A DNA stretch of 64,000 nt from Sympetrum striolatum (lineage: Eukaryota > Arthropoda > Insecta > Odonata > Libellulidae): assembly GCA_947579665.1 (NCBI GenBank), contig CANPUZ010000046.1, positions 310,001 to 374,000 on the forward strand, written 5' to 3'. Positions 11,447 to 21,773 of this stretch are shown piece by piece. Made by a program: the position numbers and the translations under genes. The notes below the pieces were generated by a model, which saw only the letters and a list, made by a program, of their open reading frames with translations, was not told the DNA's origin and searched no databases. Within the stretch, counting starts at the first letter, position 1, and each line of letters opens with the position of its first letter.

Positions 11447-12047
11447 TCAAGAATTCTCCTCGTTCTCGTTCACATCTTCCGGCACATTTCTTCTTTTCAC
11501 GACATGGATCTTCTTGTTCGACAGGCATATGACATACGAGTGGCTTTCGAAATTCACTACGATAAGAAAACATGTAAGATTCAATGACAATACTCAATAA
11601 ATCAACGCAATGAAAGTTGATAACGTTACCTGATATTTTTTTGAAATTTTCATCAGCTGGAAAGGCGTCTATTCTATCGGTGATGGTCACAAGACCGGAT
11701 ATGATGTTTGCCGTGTGTTCATCATTTTCCAGTTCGCCACCTGACTGAAAGAGAGATCCTTATTACAATTGGAACAAGATTTTACAAAGACGATATCTGC
11801 TAATTCATTTGATACCGATAGACAAAAAACCACGAGCTACGATAGCTCTTCATATCTGTTGCAAATTTAAAACGTTGCAATCAACATCTGAAGTAACATT
11901 TACCAGAATGCAGGGCTCACAGACAATATCAGGCCGTCACAGCGTACAAATAAGATAAACAGGGGAATTTCTTACAGCCACAACAGCGCCGTCGTCATTC
12001 AAAACCAGATATCCAACTTGATCAGGTATTCGCTCCAAGCTGAGCAT
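11447..12047 (-). CDS. Lamtor4: LAMTOR4, Ragulator complex subunit (3 exons)
   Basis: Three coding exons on the minus strand: 12047-11976, 11744-11630 and 11556-11447, joined by GT-AG introns of 231 and 73 bases (donors GTAAGA and GTAACG; acceptors TTTCAG and CGTAG). Phases are 0 and 1, and the joined frame gives 98 residues ending in TGA. The protein starts MLSLERIPDQVGYLVLNDDG, continues SGGELENDEHTANIISGLV, and ends with CLSNKKIHVVKRR and an acidic tail. LERIPDQ.GYLVL, the ELENDE segment and the closing strand before the basic tail are hallmarks of LAMTOR4 (C7orf59), a roadblock-like subunit of the pentameric Ragulator on late endosomes and lysosomes that recruits Rag GTPases and mTORC1. 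Human LAMTOR4 is 99 residues, so the length fits. A longer open frame over exons 2-3 reads unspliced intron in exon 2's phase and misses exon 1. The gene is divergent from the zinc-finger gene at 13379. Confidence 0.93.
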
Positions 12048-12309
12048 TTTGTAGCGATATTTAACAATGAAATCACACAACTGAACCAACTTTAACCCCT
12101 TTACTACATCTGCTTAAGACTGCACATGACTTATCGGCACTTGTCGTCGTAGTAGTTTTAAAATCTCCCGTGGCAGCACTACCCAATGGCCTTGTCTCTC
12201 TCTTTCTTTCTATCTCTCCAATAGTACAGAACTACCTCAGGAGATGGCAGACAACTGCAGTCATCGCTTTGATCCGCCGGTAAAAATTTGCAGCTCCTAG
12301 GAATTTTTA
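12048..12309. promoter_or_regulatory. Upstream region of Lamtor4
   Basis: About 260 bases between the Lamtor4 start codon and a family B insertion. It should hold the 5' UTR and core promoter. I see no clear TATA box at a convincing distance. A pyrimidine run (TCTCTCTCTTTCTTTCTATC) lies at about 12197-12216. Confidence 0.35.
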
Positions 12310-12960
12310 TTAATTTATTGATACTAATGATCACCCAGCACTCGAAATTCGACCGTAATTATTTTAAATGTTTAAGTTTGAATGTTTTGAGGTATTTTTG
12401 TCAAAGAGTACACCTCTAAAATCATCAGTTATAATTGTTTACGAATTCTTGCTATGACGACAGCTGCGAGCGTGTACAAACACCTTATTAGGGTGTGTTT
12501 TCGACTTACTTCCCTTCGATACCTACGAAATTGGAAAATGAATATATCGGATTCAACTTGGTCGTCAGGGGGACTGGATGTTTACTACGGCGAAATTTGA
12601 CAAAATTTTCGTTCCTTTTCCCATAGATCTTCCAATTTCGACTCGAATGCGATATTCTATGACCAAAATAAGAATCTTTGTTCAATTTCCTTTCTTTTGG
12701 TGCTCGTCTCGATTTCGTACGACCATTATTTCTTATTTAATTCTGCATAAGAAAAAACGTCTGCAATCGATCAAAACGAACTTTACGTGCATTTCTTATG
12801 ATAGAGACGATTCGAGTCGTACAGAGTCGAACCAAGGATACTCTGGACAAAGATTTCAGCTTTCTGCACTCCTTCTCCATATAAAATTTAACTATGCCAA
12901 ATCTCATACTCCTCCGTTAGCGTAATATCCTTAAAATGGATCCAAAGTTTTCTCTTCACG
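12310..12960 (-). repeat. Family B repeat, long inverted copy
   Basis: Inverted partner of 3495-4395. It starts at the GATCACCCAGCACTCGAAAT end, passes AAACACCTTATTAGGGTGTG, the core block (CCAAAATAAGAATCTTTGTT, GAACTTTACGTGCATTTCTT), GTCGAACCAAGGATACTCTGG and TGCACTCCTTCTCCATA, and ends near AAAGTTTTCTCTTCACG. It sits in the intergenic space between Lamtor4 and the zinc-finger gene. Confidence 0.8.
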
Positions 12961-13378
12961 TATTAATACATAGATTGTTCCAATCATTACTTCGAAGAAA
13001 CATCCCGCCCAAAGCAATGAATTCTTATTGGTGATTGGCAAGAAGATTAAAACAAGAGAAAAGCGTCTGACGAAACCAATTGACGAGGTTCCAGGCGACC
13101 AAAAACATCTTATTTAAGGACGATAATATCTGGATAACAGTGACTTACGTTGTAAATAGTCATAAGAGAATATAAGAGTAGGCGATAGCTCTAGAATAAT
13201 ACATTGTATTTTTGAATAGATAACGGAAGCATCATTTGAATTCATTCCCTTAATTTACGATTAGCTTCATCGGTAAGTACGCAAAAGATGTTTTGTATAA
13301 ATTTGTTGGAATTGTCATAGTTAATGCCACTTCTTTGAATCATAATTCTTTTGCTGTGACTCATATGCAGCGAAGCTC

Positions 13379-13977
13379 ATGAAAATGGGCGAAATAAGAC
13401 TGGACAACTGTTGTAGGCTGTGTTTGAGGGAAGGATTTTCACTCACAAACATATTCTCGCACCGTTCTGCAGCTGGAGATACGTTATATCGGATTCTGAA
13501 TTTCATTTACGAGATGAAGGTACTTGTGTGAATTTATTTCCCATATTTTATGATAATATGATGTATAGACTAAATTCTAGCTGTCTATTTACATATTTTA
13601 TCCGTTGAATTGTCGTTGACATATGTACGATAACTTCTTTGCAACATACAACGTAGATTGTGTTTGTATGTTACCTATAAATTATTGTAGTTTATAGCAC
13701 GATGGTGAACTCACAATGCGAAAGTACTATCTCATTCAAAACTTGTTTATTTTCATTACTCTAAACTCGTCATCATGGGTCGTCATGGATAGGTCATCGT
13801 TGTTGTTAATCTGTAATGAAATATTATATTTGTATGATTTAGATCTTCGAGAATGATGGTCTTCCGTCTCAAATCTGCTCCCCTTGCATGTGGAGAATGA
13901 TAGAATTCGACGCGTGCAAAAGAAACGTCCGTTCTGCAGAAGCTGAAATTATGAGATTGTTAAACCAAACAAGACCT
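13379..13977 (+). CDS. ZAD domain exons 1-2 of the zinc-finger gene
   Basis: Exon 1 (13379-13519, 47 codons) includes LDNCCRLCLREGFSLTNIF and ends before GTACTTG. Exon 2 (13843-13977, 45 codons) includes DGLPSQICSPCMWRMIEF and ends before GTAAGTTG. The split lies in the middle of the ZAD, after the first Cys pair and the helix NFIYEMK. The 323-base intron uses a TTTAG acceptor. Confidence 0.93.
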
Positions 13978-16900
13978 GTAAGTTGTCCCCTTCATAACTA
14001 TATGATTTCACTTATGTAAATATTTATGATCATTCACGTTCCTCGATTTTATATGTGATGTAGTTTATTTTAAATGGGAAATTGCTTTTTAGCGTCCGGA
14101 CGAAGCTCACAACAACAGTTTAGTAATGAAGACTGAAGATACTGAAATGGTACGTATAATATCATTGATATCATCCAAAATAATGTATAGAAGTGACAAG
14201 AGATTTATTTAAATCTGTCTATTTACAGGACGGAGCAAGTGAAGTGGAAAATGAGTGTGATACTGTTCATCCCGAGGTAAGAATTACGTGGATATACGAT
14301 AGTCAATTTGTGACTTGATATATTATGATTTAAATGTCCGTGATCCTTCGTGTTCCTTGATTTTTTCTACCATGTAGTTATTTTTTTTTGGTTTAATCAT
14401 TTTTCAGCATCCGGAGGAAACATACGACGATAGTTTATTAATAAAGGCTGAAGTGACTGAAATGGTATGTCTCTTACACCGCTGATATTACACAAAATAG
14501 TGCGTAAGAGTGACGAGAGATTTATAAAAATCCGTCTATTTACAGGATGAAGCAAGTGAAGCGGGAATTTATTGTGATACTGTTCACTCTGACGTAAGTA
14601 TTATTGTTAGATATACGATGATTAATAATAATTTTGATATTAGATTATTCCTAACTTCTGTTTGAACTTATTATTATTGGTGTATCTCAAAACCGTAACC
14701 TCGTCCGAATTGCGTTAGAGAGTGACTGAAAATGAACGACAAGTGAATAGATTCAGAATGCAACAAGTTTTACGCGCCGGAATATAAAACAAAAAACACT
14801 GTTTACCAAAAAGCTTTATGTTGAACGTTAACTGCATTTATGAAAATTAAAGACATAGAATTCATTTTGAATTCATTTGAACTAAAAAAGAGTTTAGTTT
14901 AATAACGAAACTCAAACCGTACACGATGCGACCAATATTATCAATCTCAATGAATTGGAGTTGGAAAGTTTATTAGGATTGATAATTGGTAATGAAGTAA
15001 TCAAATCAGTTTTACTTGGTACTAAGTTCACGGGGTCATCTAATATAAAATAAAGGCAATAAGTTTTAGGGAATATCTCACACCTTAAATTAAATTAATT
15101 AAAACAAATCCCACAGGTGGATGCCAATAAAATGAAAACTCAATTCAAACTGCTGACTAGAGGGATGATCGCCAAAATGAAACAAGATACAAGGGGATGA
15201 GATGTAGGAGACGTGAGGGACAGAGGGGATAGTGAAACTTGTGAGACGTCTTCGATTACGAGATAATCTTCCTGCTACGCGAATATAGAACCGTGGCACT
15301 TATTTGAATGATACCTCAGATTTTGATCACTCGTTATAATGGACGTAACTCCCTATCCTTTTTGCTGTGAGACAGAAAATGTCCAAAGAATCACTCGGTA
15401 TGTCACAACTCTCGCTATATGCCATACTCGTTATAGCGGACTACTACTGTATTGTTGAATAGAATCTTAAGACTAATTATGGTTACTAAATGCAATCATC
15501 ATCATCAGCCATTTTCAATCCGACTTTGTATGTAGGCCTCCCCAAGTACTTTCCAATTTTCTCTGTCCTGAGCTTCTCATTGCCACGTTACACCTAAGTA
15601 CTTGATGATGTCTCTAATCCACCTGTCTATAGGTCCTCTTCTTGGTCTCTTCACATCTCTTGGTATCCAGTTGAGAACTGCGATGTACAACAGTTGTCGT
15701 TTCTTCTCACAACATGGCCGGCCCACCTCCATTTTAGTGATCTTACCTTATCTATGATGTCTGTAACTCCAGTCATCAGTCTCACCCAAGTGTTGCGTTT
15801 CCTGTCTCTTCTTGTGATTCTCAGCATGCAGCGCTCCATGCTCCTTTGCGTTGTCTGAAGTCTCTGGATTATTGCAGCATTTAACACCCAATTTCACTTC
15901 CATTGGTCAGGATGGGTAAAATGCATTGGTTGAAGACCTTCCTCTTCAAAACCATTGGCATTCTTGACTTCAGAATGTGTGAGTTCCTACCAAATGCGCT
16001 CCAGCCAAGTTTCATTCTTCTGTTTACTTCATTTATCCTGTTTTTCTCTCCTGTTGTTACAAGTTGTCCCAGGTATGTGTATTACGAGGAAACATCCAGA
16101 GGATTTCCTTGAAGTTTGACTGGCTCTTGCACTGCAAAAGAATTATACATTACCTTTGTTTTTGTTAGGTTTATCCTGAGTCCTATCTTATGTCCCGCTG
16201 TGTTTAGCTCTTCAAGCCTTGAAGTTAGATCTTCTGCATTAGCTGTAAAGAGAACTATATCGTTTGCTAAACGGAGATGACTGATGTACTCCCCATTTAC
16301 TCTTAAGCCCTTCTCTTCCCAATCAAGGGTTTTAAAAACTTCTTCTAAAACAGCTGTGAAAAAGATGAGAGATAAAACATCATCTTCTCGAACTCTCTTC
16401 TCAATCTTAAATTCATCGGTCTCTTCATGCAGCATTACAGAAGCTGTGGCATTCTCATAGACACTGCGCAAGAGGCGGATGTACTCAGAATCTATCCCTT
16501 GATTCTTCAGAGCTTTCAGAGTGGAGGAGGTGCTTACTGAGTGGAAGGCCTGTTCGTAATCCACAAAGCAGAGAACAAGTGGCATCTCTTACTCATTAGT
16601 TCTGTTAATAATTTCCTGTAGTGTGTGGATGTGGTCCATAGTGCTGAAGCCTTTCCGGAATCCTGCTTGTTCTCTAGGTTGGGCTGAAGACAGGGTCATC
16701 TTAAGACGTTCAGCTATTATCCTCATGAATGTTTTGTAGACAACTGGAAGGAGGCTAATGGGGCGATAGTTCTTCAAATCTTCTTTGCTTCCTTTCTTGT
16801 GCAGAAGGGCAATCCTTGCATGGTTCCGTTCCTTGGGAATCATTCCTTGTTTTAGACAATTACTGAATAATTGTGCTGAAACATTAGCAATCTCTGTTCC

Positions 16901-19770
16901 ACCAGCTTTCAGATACTCCGCCAACACCCCATCTGCTCCTCCTGCTTTCCCATTCTTCATCTGCTTAATCGCTGTCATTACCTCTTCTGGGAGAATTGAG
17001 AGGAGATTTTGTGAGCTTTGGCATTCCTTTTGGTTTTCCTCTTCGGCATTTCCCATCTTCTTGTATAGGTTGCCAAAGTATTCTGCTACAATCCTCGATA
17101 TTGCTGGTCTGTTATACGTTGTTGTGCCATCTCCCTTCTGTAAGGCTAAAATCTGATTCTTGCCAATTGCTAGGCGTCTTCTAGCCCTCTTTATGCTCTT
17201 GTTATTTTCTATGGCCTCTTGTACAATCTTTCTATTAAAATTCCTCACGTCTTCCTTGATTGCTACTCTGATGGCTTTGCAAAGCTCGGCATATTCAATT
17301 ATATCTCTTGGAGTGTCTGAATTCTTCAGTTCCTTCCGTCGTTTCGTCATTTGCTGGGTTCTATCACTAAACTTGTTATCCTTTGGTTTTCTTGGCATGC
17401 TTGCTACTTTCTCTGCTGCTTTCTTCACGGCTTCCATAACTTTGGTTTTGAGTTCTTCCTCCTCAAGTGCTGAGAATCTATTTCGTAGTTCTAGCTGAAA
17501 CTCCTTCTAGTTATCTGATAGTTTATCAATATTTATCTCCTCCTTTTTGCAAGAAACCAACTTCTTTCAATCCATTCGGGGGTTTATATTAATTTTGCAT
17601 CTAGCAATTCTGTGGTCACTTCCATTGTTGAAGTTATTCAAAGCTTCACAGTTAGTTACAGTGTAGAATCTCTTTACCAATATGTAGTCTATTTCATTCT
17701 TTGTTCCCTTGGGACCTCTCCACGTCCATTTCCTTGTAGGATTTTTCTTAAAGCATGTATTTGTTATATACATATTGGTACATTCAACAAACTCTACTAA
17801 GCGGTGACCTCGCTCATTTCTCTGGCCCAGTCCGTATTGTCCTGCGACAGTGTCATCAGCTTCTCGCTGACCTACACGAGCATTAAAATCTCCCATAATG
17901 ACTTTATAGTAGTGGGCCTCCTTGTCATGTTCAGTGCCGAGAGTTTGGTAGAAGTTTTCAATTTCCTCTTTGCTGCTTGCCGCTGTTGGTGCGTAGACTT
18001 GGATGACCTGTACTGAGTAACGCTCATTGATCTTTAGTATGAGTTTACAAATTCTATCTGATACACCTTCGATTTTCACCACATTATCCTTCCATCTCTT
18101 GTTGATCAAAAATCCAACGCCTCCATTCCTTCCATCCTTGGTACCCCTGTAAAAGAATAAATGTCCTTCCTTCAGAGTAAGTAGCTCCTCTGATTTTCTT
18201 CTGACTTCGCTGAGACCGATGATATCCCATTTTATCTTCTCTGCTTCATTGAGTAGTTCCAGCAATCGTTCTTCACTCTTTAAGCTGCGGCTGTTGTAGG
18301 TTGGGAATTGCAGGGTAGTAATTCTTTTCTTCATGATGGACCTCTTTAATGCCACCACCTCCCGGACATCCGAATGGGTGGTGCTTTTACGTCCGGATAA
18401 ATTTCCATTAAAGAAGCTCATCATGAAAATTGTACTTGTATTTGGGGGGGTTAGGACAATAATTCACCAGGCTGCCCTTCTGCCGGTTGGTGAATGCCAG
18501 TTTCATTATTTGGCCGTAGATATTGTTGAAGCCTTCTTAGCATGGTTGAACCTGGGCTATGCATCGCCTCCGTTAACACCCCTCTGCACCAATGACGCTA
18601 TGAACTGTGGCAGTAGAGACGAGGGGTCTAGATTCTAAACAATTGAATCTATCTGTGAAATTAAAATTTCGCAGAAATGGTCAAAATAGAAGTTGAGGGA
18701 TTGAATGAAGAATTATTGAACCTTCTGAGCAATTGATTAAAAATAATTATCTGTTCTCAGCTTATACAGTCGTCTATGACTCCTTCTCTATGGATGTCTG
18801 TTATGCCTTTAGAGTTTATCAATGTTTTCATTAACATTAATCAGCATTTTTCTTTCGAATTTCTCTAATGCCGAGACTATTTTGATTTTTAAGAAAAAAA
18901 TTACGTTAACTTGTTTCAAATTGTACTTATTTAGACTGTTCTTAATTTCAGTCATCTGGGTCATCGGATGTAAAGAATTTCATAAATTTGGAGGCTCCGG
19001 AAGAAAGTGTTAAGAATTCATTTGAAGGAGAGAGCATTTTCAGTACTCAAGGTATCTCAGACGAAAAAATTGGTAAAGGGATACCCGAGAATGATTTAAG
19101 AGGTTACGTTGCCCCAGGAGGGGAATCATTATCTGCTGAGCTGTCAAAAAGGACTCAGAATGAAACAGAATCAGAAGTGTTTCCTTTAAAACCTCCTCTT
19201 ACGAAGACAAAGAGTAGGTTTATTTGTGATATTTGTGAAAAAAGTTTTACAAGTAAACGGTGTTTGGGCAACCACATAAGGCTTCACAATGATGAAAGAC
19301 CTTTCAAATGTAATATATGCGATAAAACATTTAAGCAGAATGCTGGGAGGTATCATCATGAGCTAAAACACATCAGAGATGATATCAGTTTCGGAAAAAG
19401 TGAAGAGGAAGGCAAGAAAAATCAGTATAATTGTGGTATTTGTGCTAAGAATTTTAGCACTAAAAAAGGTTTATATCGGCATTCCAATCTACACAATGAT
19501 AAATTTAAATGTAACTCTTGTGGAAAATGTTTTCGCAACAATCCTGATCTAAGGAGACACTTACGAATTCACGCAGAAGAGAAGCCCTTTAAATGCAAAG
19601 TCTGCTTCAAGTGTTTTATTGATAAGAGTCGTCTCAGTACCCATTCACGTATTCATTCTTCAGAGAAACCATTTTCCTGTGAAATTTGTGATAAGAAATT
19701 CAAGAGAAACAGTCACAAGGTGACGCATGAATTACAACATTTGAGAAAAAATAACATCCTTAATTGCTAG
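13379..19770 (+). CDS. ZAD-C2H2 zinc-finger protein (7 exons)
   Basis: Seven coding exons with consistent phase-0 GT-AG junctions: 13379-13519, 13843-13977, 14093-14149, 14229-14276, 14408-14464, 14546-14593 and 18952-19770. Total is 434 residues. Exons 1-2 encode an N-terminal ZAD domain: paired cysteines CRLC (residues 12-15) and CSPC (59-62) that chelate zinc and mediate dimerisation. Exons 3-6 are a short acidic linker. Exon 7 adds another linker and six C2H2 fingers at about residues 253-425. ZAD proteins are nuclear DNA-binding factors, and the family is greatly expanded in insects. The start is the first ATG of a clean frame; a second in-frame ATG lies at 13385. The large last intron (14594-18951) holds an antisense RTE. 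The gene is not assignable to a named orthologue from sequence alone. Confidence 0.93.
14093..14593 (+). CDS. Duplicated linker exon pairs 3-4 and 5-6
   Basis: Four small phase-0 exons: 14093-14149 (19 codons), 14229-14276 (16), 14408-14464 (19) and 14546-14593 (16). Exons 3 and 5 encode RPDEAHNNSLVMKTEDTEM and HPEETYDDSLLIKAEVTEM. Exons 4 and 6 encode DGASEVENECDTVHPE and DEASEAGIYCDTVHSD. Equal lengths, similar sequences and related introns show a tandem duplication of a two-exon block, offset about 316 bases. The peptides are acidic and probably flexible. Confidence 0.9.
14920..15045 (+). repeat. Helitron-like 3' end in intron 6
   Basis: Diverged match to the minus strand of 5023-5150. 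It contains CAATGAATTGGAGTTGGAAA, ATTGATAATTGGTAATGAAG and GGTACTAAGTTCACGGGGTC, then ATCTAATA. Its end resembles the CTRR terminus of insect Helitrons. Confidence 0.5.
16082..17437 (-). pseudogene. RTE reverse transcriptase domain, broken
   Basis: Two pieces in one phase, 17437-16589 and 16585-16082, separated by a TAA. Seen in order: VMTAIKQMKNGKAGGADGV, LLHKKGSKEDLKNYRPISL, EQAGFRKGFSTMDHI, then LCFVDYEQAFHSV and HLRLANDIVLFT. The usual YADD active-site box reads LAND, and the family's F.D.S turn after the first Asp reads FHS, so the enzyme could not be active even without the stop. A further frameshift carries homology on (YLGQLVTTGEKNRINEVNRR) toward the tail. Confidence 0.9.
17567..18424 (-). 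pseudogene. RTE endonuclease domain
   Basis: A 285-codon frame encoding an APE-type endonuclease, which nicks target DNA for reverse transcription. Visible blocks are LQFPTYNSRSLKSEERL, WDIIGLSEVRR (metal-binding Glu), NGGVGFLINKRW, VIQVYAPT, VIMGDFNARVG (GDFNA core), TRKWTWRGP, EIDYILV and GSDHRIARC (SDH core). The domain itself looks intact, but the polyprotein is stopped at its end, 43 codons before the RT frame resumes in the same phase. Confidence 0.9.
18952..19770 (+). CDS. Zinc-finger exon 7 with six C2H2 fingers
   Basis: Begins after a TTTCAG acceptor at 18951 and runs 272 codons to TAG. Fingers in order start FICDICEKSF, FKCNICDKTF, YNCGICAKNF, FKCNSCGKCF, FKCKVCFKCF and FSCEICDKKF, each with the expected Cys2 and His pair. 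Fingers 4-6 are joined by TGEKP-like linkers (AEEKP, SSEKP), which favours contiguous DNA contact. The 2-3 spacing is longer and acidic (KSEEEGKK). A longer open stretch exists without an ATG because translation enters from the upstream exon. Confidence 0.95.
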   Translation, partial: SSGSSDVKNFINLEAPEESVKNSFEGESIFSTQGISDEKIGKGIPENDLRGYVAPGGESLSAELSKRTQNETESEVFPLKPPLTKTKSRFICDICEKSFTSKRCLGNHIRLHNDERPFKCNICDKTFKQNAGRYHHELKHIRDDISFGKSEEEGKKNQYNCGICAKNFSTKKGLYRHSNLHNDKFKCNSCGKCFRNNPDLRRHLRIHAEEKPFKCKVCFKCFIDKSRLSTHSRIHSSEKPFSCEICDKKFKRNSHKVTHELQHLRKNNILNC

Positions 19771-19901
19771 GTTTTCCAATATTCAATTGTAGCTATGAGA
19801 TTGCCTCTCTATCTCTTTGTTGAAATCATAATTTTTGGTTTGAAATCAGAAGTCTGATGAGGAAAAATGTTAGCAAGGTTGTGTAATTTAAAAGTTGCGG
19901 A

Positions 19902-20056
19902 AAATTTGCTTAAAATATGCTTATCTTTTTATCAATTATTGTTTAATTAAATGAATATTGATTCTATAACAAATAACTTATGAAACAAACTGTTTTTCTG
20001 CTGACTGAATCGCACTGCAGGTTGTTTTTAACTTTTTTTAATTGATTTTTCCTTTT
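19902..20056 (+). repeat. Segment shared with 26182-26338
   Basis: About 155 bases in the presumed 3' UTR of the zinc-finger gene, closely similar to 26182-26338 in the same orientation. Both contain AAATTTGCTTAAAATAT, TATCTTTTTATCA, AAATGAATATTGATT and CTGTTTTTCTGCTGACTGAA. In this copy a pogo-type MITE follows at once. The class of repeat is unknown. Confidence 0.75.
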
Positions 20057-20063
20057 TGTGATA

Positions 20064-20676
20064 CAGTCGAAACTCGGTTCACGAACTTAATCTGTTCCTG
20101 GACCATGGTCGTGATCTGAGACAATTTCTCCTGTTAAAATCAGTGTAAATACAATTAATCCGTCCCAGGCTCTGATACTTTGTATTTTTAAGTGTATTTT
20201 TGTTTAGAATGCACGTAAATTACATGTGAAATAGTTATAAAAAATAAATAATTAAATTTTAATACTTAACGTGAATATTATTTTTTCCTTGATTCGTCTC
20301 TATGAGCATCATTGACTGTGATCAGTTAATAGCTTGCGTATGCGGAAGAAGACCCATTTGGGATAAAAGAATATAAGAAAATTCTAAATAAATATAAAAT
20401 AGAGTAATTTGTATTTAAGATGGCTAAATTTCATTATATTGATATGTAATTTACTTCACTGATAAAGCAATCCGCAAATTGCTCTCGAACTGTGTTCACT
20501 GATCAACCTGTCTGCAACTGTATCTCAGGAACGATGCTGTGTTATGTCGGGGTTGCCTACTGAACTGGTCGTGAACCGAGTTGTTGTACGCCAGCCGAGT
20601 CAAAATTTGGTTGCCAAAGCCGGTCGTAAACCGAGATGGTAGTGAACAGAGGCGGTCGTGGACCTAGGTTCCACTG
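20064..20676. mobile_element. pogo/Tigger-type MITE
   Basis: Imperfect terminal inverted repeats: CAGTCGAAACTCGGTTCACG at the left and CAGTGGAACCTAGGTCCACG read inward from the right, flanked by TA on both sides (20062-20063 and 20677-20678). TIRs starting CAGTNGAACCTCGGTT with TA target duplication are typical of pogo/Tigger-like Tc1-mariner elements. The 613-bp element has no transposase, and its interior repeats GTCGTGAACCGAG-like motifs near the right end. Confidence 0.85.
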
Positions 20677-20691
20677 TACAGGGGTGAAATT

Positions 20692-21085
20692 TTAAAATCG
20701 ATGAAAGAGAGGAAGGCTGGGTAAATCGAGCTTGGAGTTAACTATTAATCTTACAATTCGTTTTTGTAATTTGAACAATTTGATGGCATGGTGGGAAGAA
20801 CCCCAAAACAGTATGCTGTAGACAATATGCAAATAAAAAAGACCATAATAAATAGATAAAAATACATCGGTTGAACCATTGAAACAGATATTGCGGATGA
20901 GAAAGCAAACAGAACTTAGTTTCTTTGAAAGAAAATGAATGTGAGAGTCCGAGTAGAGGTGTGAGTTAATGTGTAAGCCAAGAAGACTGGAAGAATCCAC
21001 CTGAGGTAATATATTACCATCTAAAAAAGTATCTAATTTTTGAGTAAGTTTATTTTTTGGAACAAAGTGAATTATTTGAGATTAT
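20692..21085 (-). pseudogene. LINE reverse transcriptase C-terminal remnant
   Basis: The minus strand reads SQIIHFVPKNKLTQKLDTFL, then VDSSSLLGLHINSHLYSDSH, LSSVCFLIRNICF, YYGLFYLHIVYSILFWGSS and LFKLQKRIVRLI. This is the conserved C-terminal region of Jockey/I-like LINE proteins (LGL.ID..L.W..HI, Y.S.I.YGI..WG, LQKR.VR.I). Only the last quarter is present and no start or domain core remains. Confidence 0.85.
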
Positions 21086-21184
21086 GAAAGCAACTCGGGT
21101 GAGCCTATATAGTTGTTTAATAATTTATGTAGAATTATAATTCCAAAGCTACTTCTCCTAGTTTCTAAAGATTTCATACTTAAT

Positions 21185-21330
21185 GCTATAACAAATAATA
21201 ATGATAATATAAGCTTTATTTAGCCCAATTCATTTAAATACACTCAAATTCATCAATAGATTTAAAATAAAAATTAAATACATTAAATGTATGGTAATCA
21301 TTCAAGAAAAACTATAGTTTTTAACAATTT
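21185..21330 (-). repeat. Possible LINE 3' end with short tail
   Basis: On the minus strand the sequence reads GGCTAAATAAAGCTTATATT followed by an ATTATTATT-like run at about 21185-21200. This AATAAAG plus TTA-type tail is how many insect LINEs end. No coding sequence is attached. Confidence 0.35.
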
Positions 21331-21773
21331 AAAAAAAAAACTTATTTAACGTTATTTTTCATTTGAGTAATTTTCTTGCTATTCCTTTTTTATTTAGATG
21401 GCTTATAAAAAGCTTGACATTGAAGCTGCTAAGAAGATTGTTAGATCTCTAAATATATTTATGAAAAATTATCTTTTATTTTTACCTTTAAAATATAATG
21501 TTTTTATAAACTACATAAAAAAGAGCATAAAAAGAATTAAACCGCTAAAAATAGAAGTTAGCAGCTTCATTTTGATCTACATACTCTTTTAGTTGGATAT
21601 AAAATTTCAATATTATCATTAACAGTGCTATGCCTCTATTTGGAGCATTGTATCAATTTTAGTATATCTATCGCATTTTAATAATAAAGACATACTGAGA
21701 CGGATTACGAAATTGAATTTTTGGCAAGAGGACAACTAACACCCCCTCAAATTGTTTTGTGTAGTAAGAGTAA

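Larger units (their letters stand above)
15495..18640 (-). mobile_element. RTE-clade non-LTR retrotransposon, inactivated
   Basis: Antisense insertion in the last intron of the zinc-finger gene. Order on the minus strand: 5' leader (from about 18640), endonuclease (18424-17567), reverse transcriptase (17437-16082), a frameshifted C-terminal region (about 16080-15560), and a (GAT)n tail seen as ATCATCATCATC at 15495-15506. Short GAT-type tails and a single endonuclease-RT polyprotein fit the RTE clade, often mis-annotated as 'craniofacial development protein 2-like'. In-frame stops at about 17567, 17506 and 16589, a frameshift after 16082, and altered catalytic residues show that it is dead. 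The 5' boundary is approximate. Confidence 0.9.

Noticed and set aside
11328..11690. The 120-codon minus-strand ORF as a protein
   Set aside because: It reads through intron 2 and the last exon in the wrong phase; the spliced Lamtor4 model explains the region.
16785..17498. Plus-strand ORFs opposite the RTE element
   Set aside because: They are complements of the RTE coding sequence and show no independent motifs.
21398..21592. 64-codon plus-strand frame as a small gene
   Set aside because: Lysine/isoleucine-rich composition driven by AT content; no splice or start context and no domain.
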